From NCBI RefSeq assembly GCF_017916365.1, contig NZ_JAFMSU010000001.1:2245498-2309497 (forward strand): a stretch of 64,000 bases of DNA, written 5' to 3'. The notes under the pieces were generated by a model, which ran no database searches, was not told where the DNA came from, and saw only the letters and a list, made by a program, of their open reading frames with translations. This DNA is from Rufibacter roseolus (lineage in GTDB: Bacteria > Bacteroidota > Bacteroidia > Cytophagales > Hymenobacteraceae). This document shows positions 23,136-33,066 of this stretch, in pieces; within the stretch, counting starts at the first letter, position 1, and every line of letters starts with the position of its first letter. A program made the translations under genes and the position numbers.

Positions 23136-26100
23136 ATGCAAGAAACAATTAAATACTGGAGAGGGGTAGAGGAGTTAAACAATACTCCGGAATTCCAGAA
23201 GAATGCTCACAACGAGTTTCCTGAGTTCCTGCCAGTAAGTGAGGCTAACGGAGGAGATACTTCTTCCCAAGTGGCTCCCAGACGTGATTTCTTAAAGTTA
23301 TTGGGTTTTGGTGTGGCAGCCGCTACGCTTGCCTCCTGTGAGGCCCCGGTACGTAAAGCAATCCCATACCTTAACAAGCCAGAAGAAGTAGAGCCAGGTG
23401 TTCCTAACTGGTATGCCTCTACTTATTTCATGGGTGATATCTACAACCCAATCCTGGTGAAAACCCGGGAAGGTCGTCCTATCAAAGTAGAAGGAAACAC
23501 GCTTTCTCCTATCACAGGTGGCGGTACCCATTCTCGTTCACAGGCTTCCTTGCTGACGTTGTATGATAACAACCGTTTAAAAGGACCAGTTGCCAAAGGA
23601 AAAGCAACTACCTGGCAGGCAATTGACCAGGAAATCCGTACCCGGTTAACCGGAGTGCAGGGCAGAGTGGTATTGGTGTCAAACACCATCATCAGCCCAA
23701 GCACCAAAGCGGTAATCCGTGATTTTGGTGCCCAGTTCCCTGCTTTCGAGCACGTAACATATGATGCAAACTCTGCTTCAGCGTTGCTGCGTGCCAATGG
23801 TGGCCTGGTGCCAGGTTATGATTTCAGCAAAGCCAGAGTGATCGTTTCCATCGGGGCCGATTTCCTGGGAAGCTGGATTTCTCCAGTGGAGTATTCAAGA
23901 CAATACATCACCAACCGTAAAGTAACGGCAGACAAACCAACCATGTCTCGTCACTACCAGTTTGAGACTTTCATGTCTATGACTGGAGCCAACGCAGACG
24001 TACGTGTACCAGTGAAACCATCTGAGTATGGTGCCGTGGTTGCTGCTTTATATAACAGAATTGCTGGCGGTACCGGTGGAGCAGCCATCCAGGCGCCATC
24101 TACCCGCGTTACGAAGCAAATTGACGCCGCTGCCAAAGAATTGTTGGCCAGCCGTGGAGCTGCTTTGGTAGTATCAGATTCTAATGATCCTGCGGTTCAG
24201 ACGTTGGTAACTGCTATCAACGGAGCATTAGGAGCCAACGGAACTACCATAAATACCGCTGCTCCATCTTACGTTCGTCAGGGAGATGATTCCCGCATGC
24301 TGCGCCTCATCAATGACATGAACGCCGGAGCTGTTGGCGCTGTGATTTTCTACGGAGCTAACCCAGTTTATGACCATCCGCTTAGCGCACAGGTTGTAAA
24401 CGGTCTGAAGAAAGTAGGCGTGAAAATCTCTTTCGCAGACAGAGTTGATGAGACTGCCGCTTTGGTAGACTACGTTTGCCCAGACAACCACTTCCTGGAG
24501 TCATGGAATGACTATGAGCCTAAGAGAGGTTTCTTAAGCCTTGCGCAGCCAACCATCACCAATATCTTCAATACAAGACAGGCGCAGGATTCCTTATTGA
24601 AATGGACGGGTTCTACCTCCGATTTCTATACTGTTATCCAACGTACATGGTCAGGTATTGTAGGAGGTGCGGCTGGTTGGGATAAAGTAGCCCACGACGG
24701 AGTTGCCACCGGAACCACTGGTGCCAACGAGCCTACCGCTCCTGTTGCCCCAATGACGCTGGCTGCTGCTGCCGTAAGCATCAATAAAGGTGGACGTGCC
24801 GCAGGTGGAAACAACCTAGAGCTTGAGATTTACGAGAAAGTAGCGATTGGCGCTGGACAGCACACCAACAACCCTTGGTTGCAGGAGATGTCTGACCCAA
24901 CTACCAAAGCTACCTGGGATAACTACGCCGCCATTTCTACTGCTACTGCCAAGAGATTGGAGATTGAGCAGAATGATGTGATCAGGGTAACTGCCAATGG
25001 AAAATCCATTGAATTACCTGCGCTTATCCAGCCTGGTCAGGCAGTTGACACCATCGCTATCGCTATTGGATACGGCCGTACCCATGCAGGTCAAGCAGGA
25101 AACAACGTAGGAGCCAATGTGTATCCTTTGGTATCCGTAACTGGAGATTCTCTTCAGTTTGCTAATACTGTATCCATCACCAAAGTTGGTGCTGATAAAC
25201 CAATTGCTCAGACCCAGACGCACCATACCGTAATGGGACGTATTGTGGTACAGGAGAATACCCTGGCTAACTACCAGAAAGATCCTAAGAGCGTAACGGA
25301 GTATATTAAAATTGCTACCCCGGACGGTCCTCAGAAACCACAGAAAATCTCACTTTGGCAGGATTATGAGTACAAGAACCACCATTGGGGTATGGTCATT
25401 GACCTGAACTCTTGTATTGGTTGCGGAACTTGTACCATCAGCTGCCAGGTAGAAAACAACGTACCGGTAGTAGGTAAGCAAGAAGTACTGAACCGCCGCG
25501 AAATGCACTGGTTACGTATTGACCGTTACTACAGCAGTGATTCAACCCGTGAGGACGGCGGCTTTGAGAAAATGGAGAATCCTTCAGAGAATCCTTCCGT
25601 TATCTTCCAGCCAATGCTTTGCCAGCACTGTAACCACGCACCATGTGAGACAGTATGTCCGGTAGCAGCTACCATGCACAGCACCGAAGGTATCAACCAG
25701 ATGGTGTACAACCGTTGCGTGGGTACCCGTTACTGCGCAAACAACTGCCCGTATAAAGTGCGTCGTTTCAACTGGTTCAACTATGCCAACAACGAGAAGT
25801 TCGACTACCAAATGAACAACGACCTCGGTAAAATGGTGTTGAACCCAGATGTGACCGTGCGTTCACGCGGTGTAATGGAGAAGTGCTCCTTCTGCGTACA
25901 ACGTATCCAATACGGTAAATTGGAAGCTAAGAAAGAAAGCCGTCGTCCGGTGGATGGAGAGATTGTCACTGCATGTGCGCAGGCTTGCCCAACCAACGCA
26001 ATCATATTCGGGGATATGCTGGATCCAAACAGCCAGGTATCACAAATCCTGAACAGAGAGAAAGGCGAACGTGCTTTCCACGTATTGGAAGAGTTGAACA

Positions 26101-26147
26101 CTCAGCCAAACGTGACTTACTTAACCAAAATCAGAAACCAAGCTTAA
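23136..26147 (+). CDS. actB: Alternative complex III iron-sulfur subunit B (Mo-oxidoreductase-like fusion)
   Basis: 1003 residues from the ATG at 23136; an upstream in-frame TTG three codons earlier is less likely. A twin-arginine-like motif RRDFLKLLGF near residue 54 is followed by a hydrophobic stretch ending in a lipobox-like LASCEAP. Residues about 60-720 resemble the molybdopterin-oxidoreductase fold, which in Act complexes has lost its cofactor. The C-terminal part is a four-cluster ferredoxin domain: CIGCGTCTISCQVENN, CQHCNHAPCETVCP, CVGTRYCANNCPYKVRRFNWF, and CSFCVQRI...CAQACPTNAI. In solved Act complexes these hold three [4Fe-4S] and one [3Fe-4S] cluster. It lies on the periplasmic face with ActA. 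Confidence 0.93.
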   Translation: MQETIKYWRGVEELNNTPEFQKNAHNEFPEFLPVSEANGGDTSSQVAPRRDFLKLLGFGVAAATLASCEAPVRKAIPYLNKPEEVEPGVPNWYASTYFMGDIYNPILVKTREGRPIKVEGNTLSPITGGGTHSRSQASLLTLYDNNRLKGPVAKGKATTWQAIDQEIRTRLTGVQGRVVLVSNTIISPSTKAVIRDFGAQFPAFEHVTYDANSASALLRANGGLVPGYDFSKARVIVSIGADFLGSWISPVEYSRQYITNRKVTADKPTMSRHYQFETFMSMTGANADVRVPVKPSEYGAVVAALYNRIAGGTGGAAIQAPSTRVTKQIDAAAKELLASRGAALVVSDSNDPAVQTLVTAINGALGANGTTINTAAPSYVRQGDDSRMLRLINDMNAGAVGAVIFYGANPVYDHPLSAQVVNGLKKVGVKISFADRVDETAALVDYVCPDNHFLESWNDYEPKRGFLSLAQPTITNIFNTRQAQDSLLKWTGSTSDFYTVIQRTWSGIVGGAAGWDKVAHDGVATGTTGANEPTAPVAPMTLAAAAVSINKGGRAAGGNNLELEIYEKVAIGAGQHTNNPWLQEMSDPTTKATWDNYAAISTATAKRLEIEQNDVIRVTANGKSIELPALIQPGQAVDTIAIAIGYGRTHAGQAGNNVGANVYPLVSVTGDSLQFANTVSITKVGADKPIAQTQTHHTVMGRIVVQENTLANYQKDPKSVTEYIKIATPDGPQKPQKISLWQDYEYKNHHWGMVIDLNSCIGCGTCTISCQVENNVPVVGKQEVLNRREMHWLRIDRYYSSDSTREDGGFEKMENPSENPSVIFQPMLCQHCNHAPCETVCPVAATMHSTEGINQMVYNRCVGTRYCANNCPYKVRRFNWFNYANNEKFDYQMNNDLGKMVLNPDVTVRSRGVMEKCSFCVQRIQYGKLEAKKESRRPVDGEIVTACAQACPTNAIIFGDMLDPNSQVSQILNREKGERAFHVLEELNTQPNVTYLTKIRNQA

Positions 26148-26165
26148 TTTAACTCAAAAAGATAT

Positions 26166-27587
26166 ATGCAGCACGTATCTCCGATAAGAGAGCCCTTAGT
26201 AACCGGGGGTAAAACTTATGCAGACATCACGGAAGACGTATGTCGGCAGGTGGAAGCCAAGCCGAACATGCGTTGGATGGTGGCCCTGGGGGTTGCTCTG
26301 GTTTTCCTCGGCATCTTTATCTACTCTGTATACCGGACCTTATGGTTCGGTATTGGAGAGTGGGGTCTTAATAAAACAGTAGGTTGGGCATGGGATATCA
26401 CCAACTTCGTATGGTGGGTAGGTATTGGTCACGCCGGTACCCTTATCTCCGCGATCTTGTTGTTGTTCCGCCAGAAATGGAGAACTTCCATTAACCGCGC
26501 CGCTGAGGCGATGACCATTTTCGCGGTAATCTGCGCGGCCATGTTCCCGGTTCTGCACATGGGCCGTCCTTGGTTAGCTTACTGGGTATTGCCGCTTCCT
26601 AACACGTTTGGTTCCCTTTGGGTGAACTTCAACTCCCCGCTTCTTTGGGACGTGTTCGCGATCAGTACTTACTTCTCTGTATCCCTGGTATTCTGGTACA
26701 TCGGTCTTATTCCTGACTTTGCCACCATCCGTGACAGAGCTACCGGACCAATCGCCCGCCGAGCTTACGCCTTGTTAAGCTTTAACTGGACAGGTTCTGC
26801 CAAACACTGGTCACGTTATGAGACTGTTTCCCTGATTCTGGCAGGTTTAGCAACGCCGCTGGTACTTTCGGTACACACCATCGTATCCATGGACTTTGCA
26901 ACTTCCGTTATCCCAGGCTGGCACACCACTATCTTCCCTCCATACTTCGTGGCTGGTGCGATCTTCTCTGGTTTCGCGATGGTATTGACCCTGATGATCA
27001 TTACCCGCAAAACCTTCAAACTGGAAGACTACATCACCCTAGAGCACGTAGAGTCTATGAACAAAGTAATCACTTTGACAGGTTCTATTGTAGGGGTGGC
27101 GTATATCACTGAGTTCTTCATTGCCTGGTACTCTGGGGTGGAATACGAGCAATACGCTTTCATTAACCGTGCTACTGGTCCTTATTGGTGGGCTTACTGG
27201 TCAATGATGACCTGTAACGTAATCACGCCTCAGTTATTCTGGTTCCGCTCTATCCGTCGCAGCTTAACTGCTACGTTCATCATCTCTATCTTCGTAAACA
27301 TCGGGATGTGGTTTGAGCGTTTCGTAATCATTGTAACGTCTCTGCACCGTGACTTCTTGCCATCTAGCTGGGTAATGTTCTCCCCAACTTCTATTGATGT
27401 GGGAATCTATGTAGGTACGATAGGTTTGTTCTTTACCTTGTTCCTTCTTTTCGCCAAGTTCTTCCCAGTAGTGAACATGGCAGAGGTAAAATCAATTTTG
27501 AAATCGTCTACGGGGGTAAGCCACACCCACAACCCAGGCGCATCATTGCATGGCACAGCACCTAACAACTCTCACAAACATGACTAG
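26166..27587 (+). CDS. actC: Alternative complex III NrfD-like membrane subunit C
   Basis: 473 residues with about ten predicted membrane helices of the NrfD/PsrC family ([61 protein letters not shown]). In the Act complex this subunit carries the quinol-binding site next to ActB. The gene ends with a His-rich tail (SHTHNPG...NNSHKHD) and overlaps actD by 8 bases. Confidence 0.94.
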   Translation: MQHVSPIREPLVTGGKTYADITEDVCRQVEAKPNMRWMVALGVALVFLGIFIYSVYRTLWFGIGEWGLNKTVGWAWDITNFVWWVGIGHAGTLISAILLLFRQKWRTSINRAAEAMTIFAVICAAMFPVLHMGRPWLAYWVLPLPNTFGSLWVNFNSPLLWDVFAISTYFSVSLVFWYIGLIPDFATIRDRATGPIARRAYALLSFNWTGSAKHWSRYETVSLILAGLATPLVLSVHTIVSMDFATSVIPGWHTTIFPPYFVAGAIFSGFAMVLTLMIITRKTFKLEDYITLEHVESMNKVITLTGSIVGVAYITEFFIAWYSGVEYEQYAFINRATGPYWWAYWSMMTCNVITPQLFWFRSIRRSLTATFIISIFVNIGMWFERFVIIVTSLHRDFLPSSWVMFSPTSIDVGIYVGTIGLFFTLFLLFAKFFPVVNMAEVKSILKSSTGVSHTHNPGASLHGTAPNNSHKHD

Positions 27588-28104
27588 TAAGAAATATATA
27601 CTCGGGGTATTCAACGACGAGGATGTGCTGCTGAACGCCATTGAACAGACTCGGGCAGCAGGCACTAAGATCTACGATGTTTTCTCACCATACCCAATTC
27701 ACGGAATTGACGATGTGTTAGGAATCCAGCGTTCAAGATTACCGATTGTAGCCTTCTTCTGTGGCCTGTGCGGAACCTCTTTTGCGCTTTGGATGCAGAT
27801 TTACATGCTTGGTTTTGACTGGCCAATGATCATTGGTGGTAAACCGCATATCGCCCTGCCAAGCTTTATCCCGGTAACCTTTGAGTTAACCGTACTTTGC
27901 GCGGCCTTTGGGATGGTAATTACGTTCTTTATCATCAGTGGCCTGCGCCCAACCTTGAAGGTTCCTGTTCTGGATGTGCGTTCAACAGATGACAAATACG
28001 TGATGGCCATCGAATTGAAAGAAGGAACTGACATCAATAAGTTGAATGATCTTCTCCGTTCACACGGAGCTATTGAAGTAAACGAGAAGGAGGTAGTTAA
28101 ATAA
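27580..28104 (+). CDS. actD: Alternative complex III subunit D (DUF3341)
   Basis: 174 residues from the ATG at 27580, which overlaps the end of actC; a frame starting at 27550 adds ten residues read from actC and is less likely. The start [43 protein letters not shown] is typical of DUF3341/ActD, with two membrane helices near 60-85 and 105-125. It overlaps the next start by one base (TAATG). Confidence 0.93.
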   Translation: MTSKKYILGVFNDEDVLLNAIEQTRAAGTKIYDVFSPYPIHGIDDVLGIQRSRLPIVAFFCGLCGTSFALWMQIYMLGFDWPMIIGGKPHIALPSFIPVTFELTVLCAAFGMVITFFIISGLRPTLKVPVLDVRSTDDKYVMAIELKEGTDINKLNDLLRSHGAIEVNEKEVVK

Positions 28105-28814
28105 TGAACAATTTCTTTAGAACAGGGGCAAAGGCCTCCTTGATTCTTTTCTCTTCTGCTCTCCTTGCTTCTTGTGGCAGAAGTGATCAGGAACAAGCAC
28201 TAGAATATGCGCCAGACATGTATTATCCGGTGGCATACGAACCATTGAAGCAGCTGGCTGATAACAAAAACGCTATCAACCCAGGTGGATTGAACATGCG
28301 GGTTCCTGCGGCCAATACTATTGCCAGAGGTAAACTTGGGCTTTACACCCATATTTCCAAAGACAGTGCAGAAGTAGCCGGACGTGAACTGGTAAACCCA
28401 ATTGCCAGAACTACGCAGAACCTGGAAGAAGGAAAAGTACTTTACCTGCGTTTTTGTTCTCCTTGCCACGGCGAAACAGGACAGGGTGATGGATTGGTTG
28501 GAGCTAAATTCAAAGGGGTTCCAAATTATACTCAGGGTCGTTACGCTACATTACCGGTAGGTCATATCTGGCACGTGATTACGAATGGCCGTGGACGTAT
28601 GATGCCGCATGGTACACAAGTGAACGCGGAAGAGCGCTGGAAAATCTCCATGTATGTGCAACAGCTGCAGAAAGGCATCACAGATGCTAGTGGCGCTGAT
28701 GCCGCTGACACCGGATCACAGTCAACAGATGCTCCGGCAGGCGCAAGTACAGATCAGAATACAAACCCAGTAACAGGTACTACAGCAGATCCAACCAAGG
28801 ATACGCGTAACTAA
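28104..28814 (+). CDS. actE: Alternative complex III monoheme cytochrome c subunit E
   Basis: 236 residues. A lipoprotein signal (LLASCGRS, Cys near residue 24) would anchor it on the periplasmic side. One heme site, CSPCHGETGQGDG, lies near residues 118-130, with a Met candidate in GRMMPHGTQV as sixth ligand. The C-terminus is a Thr/Ala/Asp-rich low-complexity tail. In the Act complex ActE provides the exit route for electrons together with ActA. Confidence 0.93.
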   Translation: MNNFFRTGAKASLILFSSALLASCGRSDQEQALEYAPDMYYPVAYEPLKQLADNKNAINPGGLNMRVPAANTIARGKLGLYTHISKDSAEVAGRELVNPIARTTQNLEEGKVLYLRFCSPCHGETGQGDGLVGAKFKGVPNYTQGRYATLPVGHIWHVITNGRGRMMPHGTQVNAEERWKISMYVQQLQKGITDASGADAADTGSQSTDAPAGASTDQNTNPVTGTTADPTKDTRN

Positions 28815-28834
28815 CCTTAAAGGTATTTTTAGAA

Positions 28835-30118
28835 ATGATAACTGAAGAAAGACTAAACATCCCTGCAAGAGCCACCAAGCGGTTCTTCTTCATGATCGCT
28901 ATCGGGTTAATTCTCCTGGCAGTTGGTCTTGTCATTGCTGCTAACTCAAGTGGCGGACATGGAGAAGGACATGGAGAAGCTGCCGCTGCAGGGCATCATG
29001 CAGCAGGTTGGGGACAGCGTTTATTGGCTAACCTCTGGATGAACAATGTGTACTTTACGGGTATTTCCGTAGTGGGCATACTTTGGGTATCTATCCAGTA
29101 TGTAGCTTATGCTGGATGGTCCGCATCCATCAAACGTATTCCTGAAGCCTTAGGTAGTTATATCCTGGTAGGTGGTATTGTAATGGTATTGGTATTCTTA
29201 CTGCCCATTTTGTTCACCGGTCATAATACCTTATTCCACTGGACCGACCATTCTGTACATGAAGTGGGTAATCCAAACTATGACCCTATCATTGTAGGGA
29301 AGAGCGGTTACCTGAATGTTACCTTCTACGTGATTAGGATGGTAGCTTACTTTACTCTATGGTTCCTGTTCTTCAAATGGCTGAGAAGAGAATCTATCTC
29401 TGAAGATTTGAACGGCGGTCTTGACCATTACAACAAAAGCATCAGATTGGGTGCTACCTTCTTGGTGATCTTCGGGGTTACTTCCTCTATGTCGGCCTGG
29501 GACTGGGTGTTGTCAATTGACACGCACTGGTTCAGTACTATGTTCGGTTGGTATGTATTTGCCAGCTGGTGGGTATCTGGACTTGCTGCCATCACCCTTA
29601 CCATTATCATCCTGAAGCAAATGGGTTACCTGACCATGGTAACTTCTAACCACCTGCACGACTTAGGTAAATTCATTTTCGGTTTCAGCATTTTCTGGAC
29701 TTACATCTGGTTCTCCCAATTCATGCTGTACTGGTATGCCAACATTCCGGAAGAGGTTATCTACTTCCAGGAGCGATTGGGCGGTAACAACAACCACTAT
29801 ACCTGGATCTTCTTCTTCAACTTGTTAATAAACTTTGCGTTCCCTTTCCTTGTTCTTATGACAAGAGATGCAAAACGCCAGATGCTTATTTTGAAGATTG
29901 TATGTATTGCCATCCTGATTGGTCACTGGTTTGACTTCTACATGATGATCATGCCAGGTACTATGGGCGGCGAAAGTGGCTTTGGACTGATTGAAATTGG
30001 TACAGCATTGACTTTCTTAGGGATTTTCCTGCTCAGATACACAAAAGAGCTCAGCAAAGCTTCTTTGGTTCCTGTGAATCACCCCTTCCTGGAAGAAAGT
30101 GTTCACCATCACGTTTAA
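28835..30118 (+). CDS. actF: Alternative complex III membrane subunit F
   Basis: 427 residues with about ten membrane helices. It begins ITEERLNIPARATKRFFFMIAIGLI, followed by a His/Gly/Ala-rich loop (GGHGEGHGEAAAAGHHAAGW). Motifs such as SSMSAWDWVLSIDTHWFSTMFGWYVFASWWVSG and FWTYIWFSQFMLYWYANIPEE are typical of ActF, the second NrfD-related subunit, which solved structures relate to a possible proton pathway. Last act gene; the oxidase genes follow after 24 bases. Confidence 0.93.
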   Translation: MITEERLNIPARATKRFFFMIAIGLILLAVGLVIAANSSGGHGEGHGEAAAAGHHAAGWGQRLLANLWMNNVYFTGISVVGILWVSIQYVAYAGWSASIKRIPEALGSYILVGGIVMVLVFLLPILFTGHNTLFHWTDHSVHEVGNPNYDPIIVGKSGYLNVTFYVIRMVAYFTLWFLFFKWLRRESISEDLNGGLDHYNKSIRLGATFLVIFGVTSSMSAWDWVLSIDTHWFSTMFGWYVFASWWVSGLAAITLTIIILKQMGYLTMVTSNHLHDLGKFIFGFSIFWTYIWFSQFMLYWYANIPEEVIYFQERLGGNNNHYTWIFFFNLLINFAFPFLVLMTRDAKRQMLILKIVCIAILIGHWFDFYMMIMPGTMGGESGFGLIEIGTALTFLGIFLLRYTKELSKASLVPVNHPFLEESVHHHV

Positions 30119-30142
30119 GACTTAATTTTAAAGACACGGATA

Positions 30143-31204
30143 ATGATTACAATTGCAGTAGCACTATCAATCCTCCTTTTACTGGTCGTCCTTTATCTCT
30201 TATTCAGGATTCAGGTATTGGCTTCAATCTTTAAAGGAAGCTACAGACGTGATATAGGAACAAGCAACAAGGTAAATGCCGCTCTTTTACTGGTGTTCCT
30301 TTTTGTGATGGGAGCCCTTTTTGTATGGTCTTTTGCTTCTTCCAAAGAAGAAATGACTTTACCACTTGCCTCTGAGCACGGTATCGCCATTGACAGTATG
30401 TTCTGGCTTACCATGGCCATCATTGGCTTTGTATTTGTCCTGACCCACATCTTATTGTTTGTATACTCTTATAAGTATCAGCATCAAGACGGAAAGCGCG
30501 CTTACTACTATCCTCACAACAACAAAATTGAGATCATCTGGACTGTAATTCCTGCTGTGGTAATGGCACTCCTGGTGTTCTCAGGCTGGAAGACTTGGGC
30601 TAAAATCACCAGCCCTGCTCCGGACAATGCAGTGGTAGTAGAGGTAATGGGTAAGCAGTTCAACTGGCTTATCCGCTACCCAGGCGCAGATAACAAACTT
30701 GGTCATGTGAAGCATACCTTAATTGATGCCACAAATGAATTTGGTATTGACCTGAATGACCAGAATGCCAAGGACGATTTCCCTGCTGAACCAAGTGCTT
30801 TCCACGTACCCAAGGGTGTACCAGTTCTCTTGAAAATCAGATCAAGAGATGTAATTCACAGTGTGTTCCTTCCTCACTTCCGGGTGAAGATGGATGCCGT
30901 ACCAGGAATGCCAACCTCCTTCTGGTTTATTCCTACTAAAACTACTTCTGAAATGCAGTCTGAGACTGGTAATGCCAACTTCCAGTATGAATTGGCTTGT
31001 ACAGAGGTTTGTGGACGTGGTCACTTTGCGATGAAAATGACCATGATTGTGGATGAGCCTGAAGACTATCAGAAGTGGGTGGCTGCCCAACAGCAAAAGA
31101 CCTTCAGTGTGCAACTTCAAGCAGCTCCAGCTGACAGCACTGCTGCTGTAGCGCTTAATTCTTCTGAAGCCGCAGGTGCCGGAGCAACTGCATCAAAACA
31201 ATAG
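30143..31204 (+). CDS. coxB: Cytochrome c oxidase subunit II (CuA)
   Basis: 353 residues. There are three hydrophobic segments near the N-terminus (about 3-20, 50-68, 88-110) and a further one near 135-150, followed by the cupredoxin domain. CuA ligands are complete: His in DVIHSVFLPHFRVKMDAVPGMP and the motif CTEVCGRGHFAMKM (Cys-x3-Cys-x3-His-x2-Met) near residue 290. There is no fused cytochrome c domain, so this is aa3 rather than caa3 type; electrons probably come directly from Act hemes in a supercomplex or from a small cytochrome. Confidence 0.94.
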   Translation: MITIAVALSILLLLVVLYLLFRIQVLASIFKGSYRRDIGTSNKVNAALLLVFLFVMGALFVWSFASSKEEMTLPLASEHGIAIDSMFWLTMAIIGFVFVLTHILLFVYSYKYQHQDGKRAYYYPHNNKIEIIWTVIPAVVMALLVFSGWKTWAKITSPAPDNAVVVEVMGKQFNWLIRYPGADNKLGHVKHTLIDATNEFGIDLNDQNAKDDFPAEPSAFHVPKGVPVLLKIRSRDVIHSVFLPHFRVKMDAVPGMPTSFWFIPTKTTSEMQSETGNANFQYELACTEVCGRGHFAMKMTMIVDEPEDYQKWVAAQQQKTFSVQLQAAPADSTAAVALNSSEAAGAGATASKQ

Positions 31205-31227
31205 TTATACTTTTTTAACAGTATTGT

Positions 31228-33060
31228 ATGTCTAGTACGGATATTTCATTACATAAAGATGTGCACTTAGGGCACGATGATCATCATGATGACCATGACC
31301 ATGATCAGAGTTTCATAGAGAAGTACATCTTCAGCCAAGACCATAAAGTTATCGCGAAGCAGTTCCTTTTTGCTGGTATCTTCTGGGCTGTGATTGGAGG
31401 TGTTCTCTCCAGCTTATTCCGGATGCAGTTAGGTTTCCCGGAGGCTACTTTCACCTTCCTTGAGCCAATTCTGGGCAAATGGGTAGATGGTGGTAAGCTG
31501 AACCCAGAGTTCTACCTGGCTTTGGTGACCATGCACGGAACCATCATGGTGTTCTTTGTACTGACGGCTGGTCTTTCTGGAACGTTCAGTAACTTCCTGA
31601 TCCCGCTTCAGATTGGTGCGCGTGACATGGCTTCTGGTTTCATGAACATGCTATCTTTCTGGTTCTTCTTCCTGGCCAGTGTGATTATGTTCTACTCACT
31701 CTTCTTGGAGACCGGACCTGCCGCAGGTGGTTGGACGGTTTATCCACCGCTTAGCGCCTTGCCACAAGCAATCGCTGGTTCAGGTGCTGGTATGACCATG
31801 TGGTTGGTTAGTATGGCTTTGTTCATCGTATCCCAGTTGTTGGGTGGTGTGAACTACATTACTACCGTAATCAACATGCGTACCCGTGGCTTGTCTATGA
31901 CTAAGCTGCCTTTGACCATCTGGGCTTTCTTCCTGACTGCTGTGTTGGGTCTGCTTGCCTTCCCGGTTCTTTTCTCTGCTGCCTTATTGCTGATCTTTGA
32001 CCGTTCATTTGGTACCAGCTTCTTCTTGTCTGATATCTATGTAGCGGGTGAGGCTTTAACGCACACTGGTGGTAGCCCGGTATTGTTCCAGCACTTGTTC
32101 TGGTTCCTGGGTCACCCAGAGGTATACATCGTGATTCTGCCTACTTTTGGTATTGTATCTGAAATTATCGCCACCAACTCACGTAAACCTATTTTCGGTT
32201 ACCGTGCCATGATTGGTTCAATGTTAGGTATTGCCCTGCTTTCTTTCGTGGTGTGGGCCCACCACATGTTCGTTTCAGGTATGAATCCGTTCCTGGGATC
32301 TGTGTTCATGTTCCTGACCCTGATCATTGCGGTTCCTTCTGCGGTGAAGGTGTTCAACTGGATTGCAACGCTGTGGAGAGGTAATATCAACTTCACTCCG
32401 GCTATGTTGTTCTCTGTTGCTTTCGTATCGCTCTTCATCTCAGGTGGAGTAACCGGTATCATCCTAGGTAACTCTGCGCTGGATATTCAATTGCACGATA
32501 CTTACTTCGTAGTGGCTCACTTCCACTTGGTGATGGGTAGCGCGGCTTTCTTTGGGATGTTTGCGGGTGTTTACCACTGGTTCCCTAAGATGTTTGGTCG
32601 TATGATGGAGGAGAAACTGGGTTACCTTCACTTCTGGATCACCTTCGCTTGCGTGTACCTGATCTTCATGCCGATGCACTACATTGGTATTGCTGGTTTC
32701 CCAAGAAGATACTACACCTGGACTGGTTTTGAGACCTTCAACAAGTTCATGGATATGAACACTTTCATTACCGTGGCTGCGATTGTGGCTTTCGTTGCTC
32801 AGTTCTTCTTCCTGTTCAACTTCGTCTACAGCATCTTCAGAGGTAGAAGAGCAACAGAGAACCCTTGGAAATCAAATACCTTGGAGTGGACAACTCCGGT
32901 TAATCCGGGTCACGGCAACTGGCCGGGTCCGCTTCCGGTAGTTTACAGATGGCCTTATGACTATAGCAAGCCAGGTGCTCCTGAGGACTTCATTCCACAA
33001 AACGTACCTTTCTCTCAAACGCAGTCCTCAAACCTGCCGCACGAGAGAGACACTGAATAG
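31228..33060 (+). CDS. coxA: Cytochrome c oxidase subunit I
   Basis: 610 residues with about 12 membrane helices. The heme-copper ligands are visible: MHGTIMVFF (low-spin heme His), WFLGHPEVYIVILP (CuB His, cross-linked Tyr and the helix VI Glu of A1-type oxidases), WAHHMFVSGM (two CuB His) and HDTYFVVAHFHLVMG (heme a3 and heme a His). The D- and K-channel layout suggested by the Glu is that of A1 enzymes. An unusual N-terminal tail (residues 8-26) contains eight His interleaved with Asp. It reduces oxygen and pumps protons. Confidence 0.95.
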   Translation: MSSTDISLHKDVHLGHDDHHDDHDHDQSFIEKYIFSQDHKVIAKQFLFAGIFWAVIGGVLSSLFRMQLGFPEATFTFLEPILGKWVDGGKLNPEFYLALVTMHGTIMVFFVLTAGLSGTFSNFLIPLQIGARDMASGFMNMLSFWFFFLASVIMFYSLFLETGPAAGGWTVYPPLSALPQAIAGSGAGMTMWLVSMALFIVSQLLGGVNYITTVINMRTRGLSMTKLPLTIWAFFLTAVLGLLAFPVLFSAALLLIFDRSFGTSFFLSDIYVAGEALTHTGGSPVLFQHLFWFLGHPEVYIVILPTFGIVSEIIATNSRKPIFGYRAMIGSMLGIALLSFVVWAHHMFVSGMNPFLGSVFMFLTLIIAVPSAVKVFNWIATLWRGNINFTPAMLFSVAFVSLFISGGVTGIILGNSALDIQLHDTYFVVAHFHLVMGSAAFFGMFAGVYHWFPKMFGRMMEEKLGYLHFWITFACVYLIFMPMHYIGIAGFPRRYYTWTGFETFNKFMDMNTFITVAAIVAFVAQFFFLFNFVYSIFRGRRATENPWKSNTLEWTTPVNPGHGNWPGPLPVVYRWPYDYSKPGAPEDFIPQNVPFSQTQSSNLPHERDTE

Positions 33061-33066
33061 TAACTA

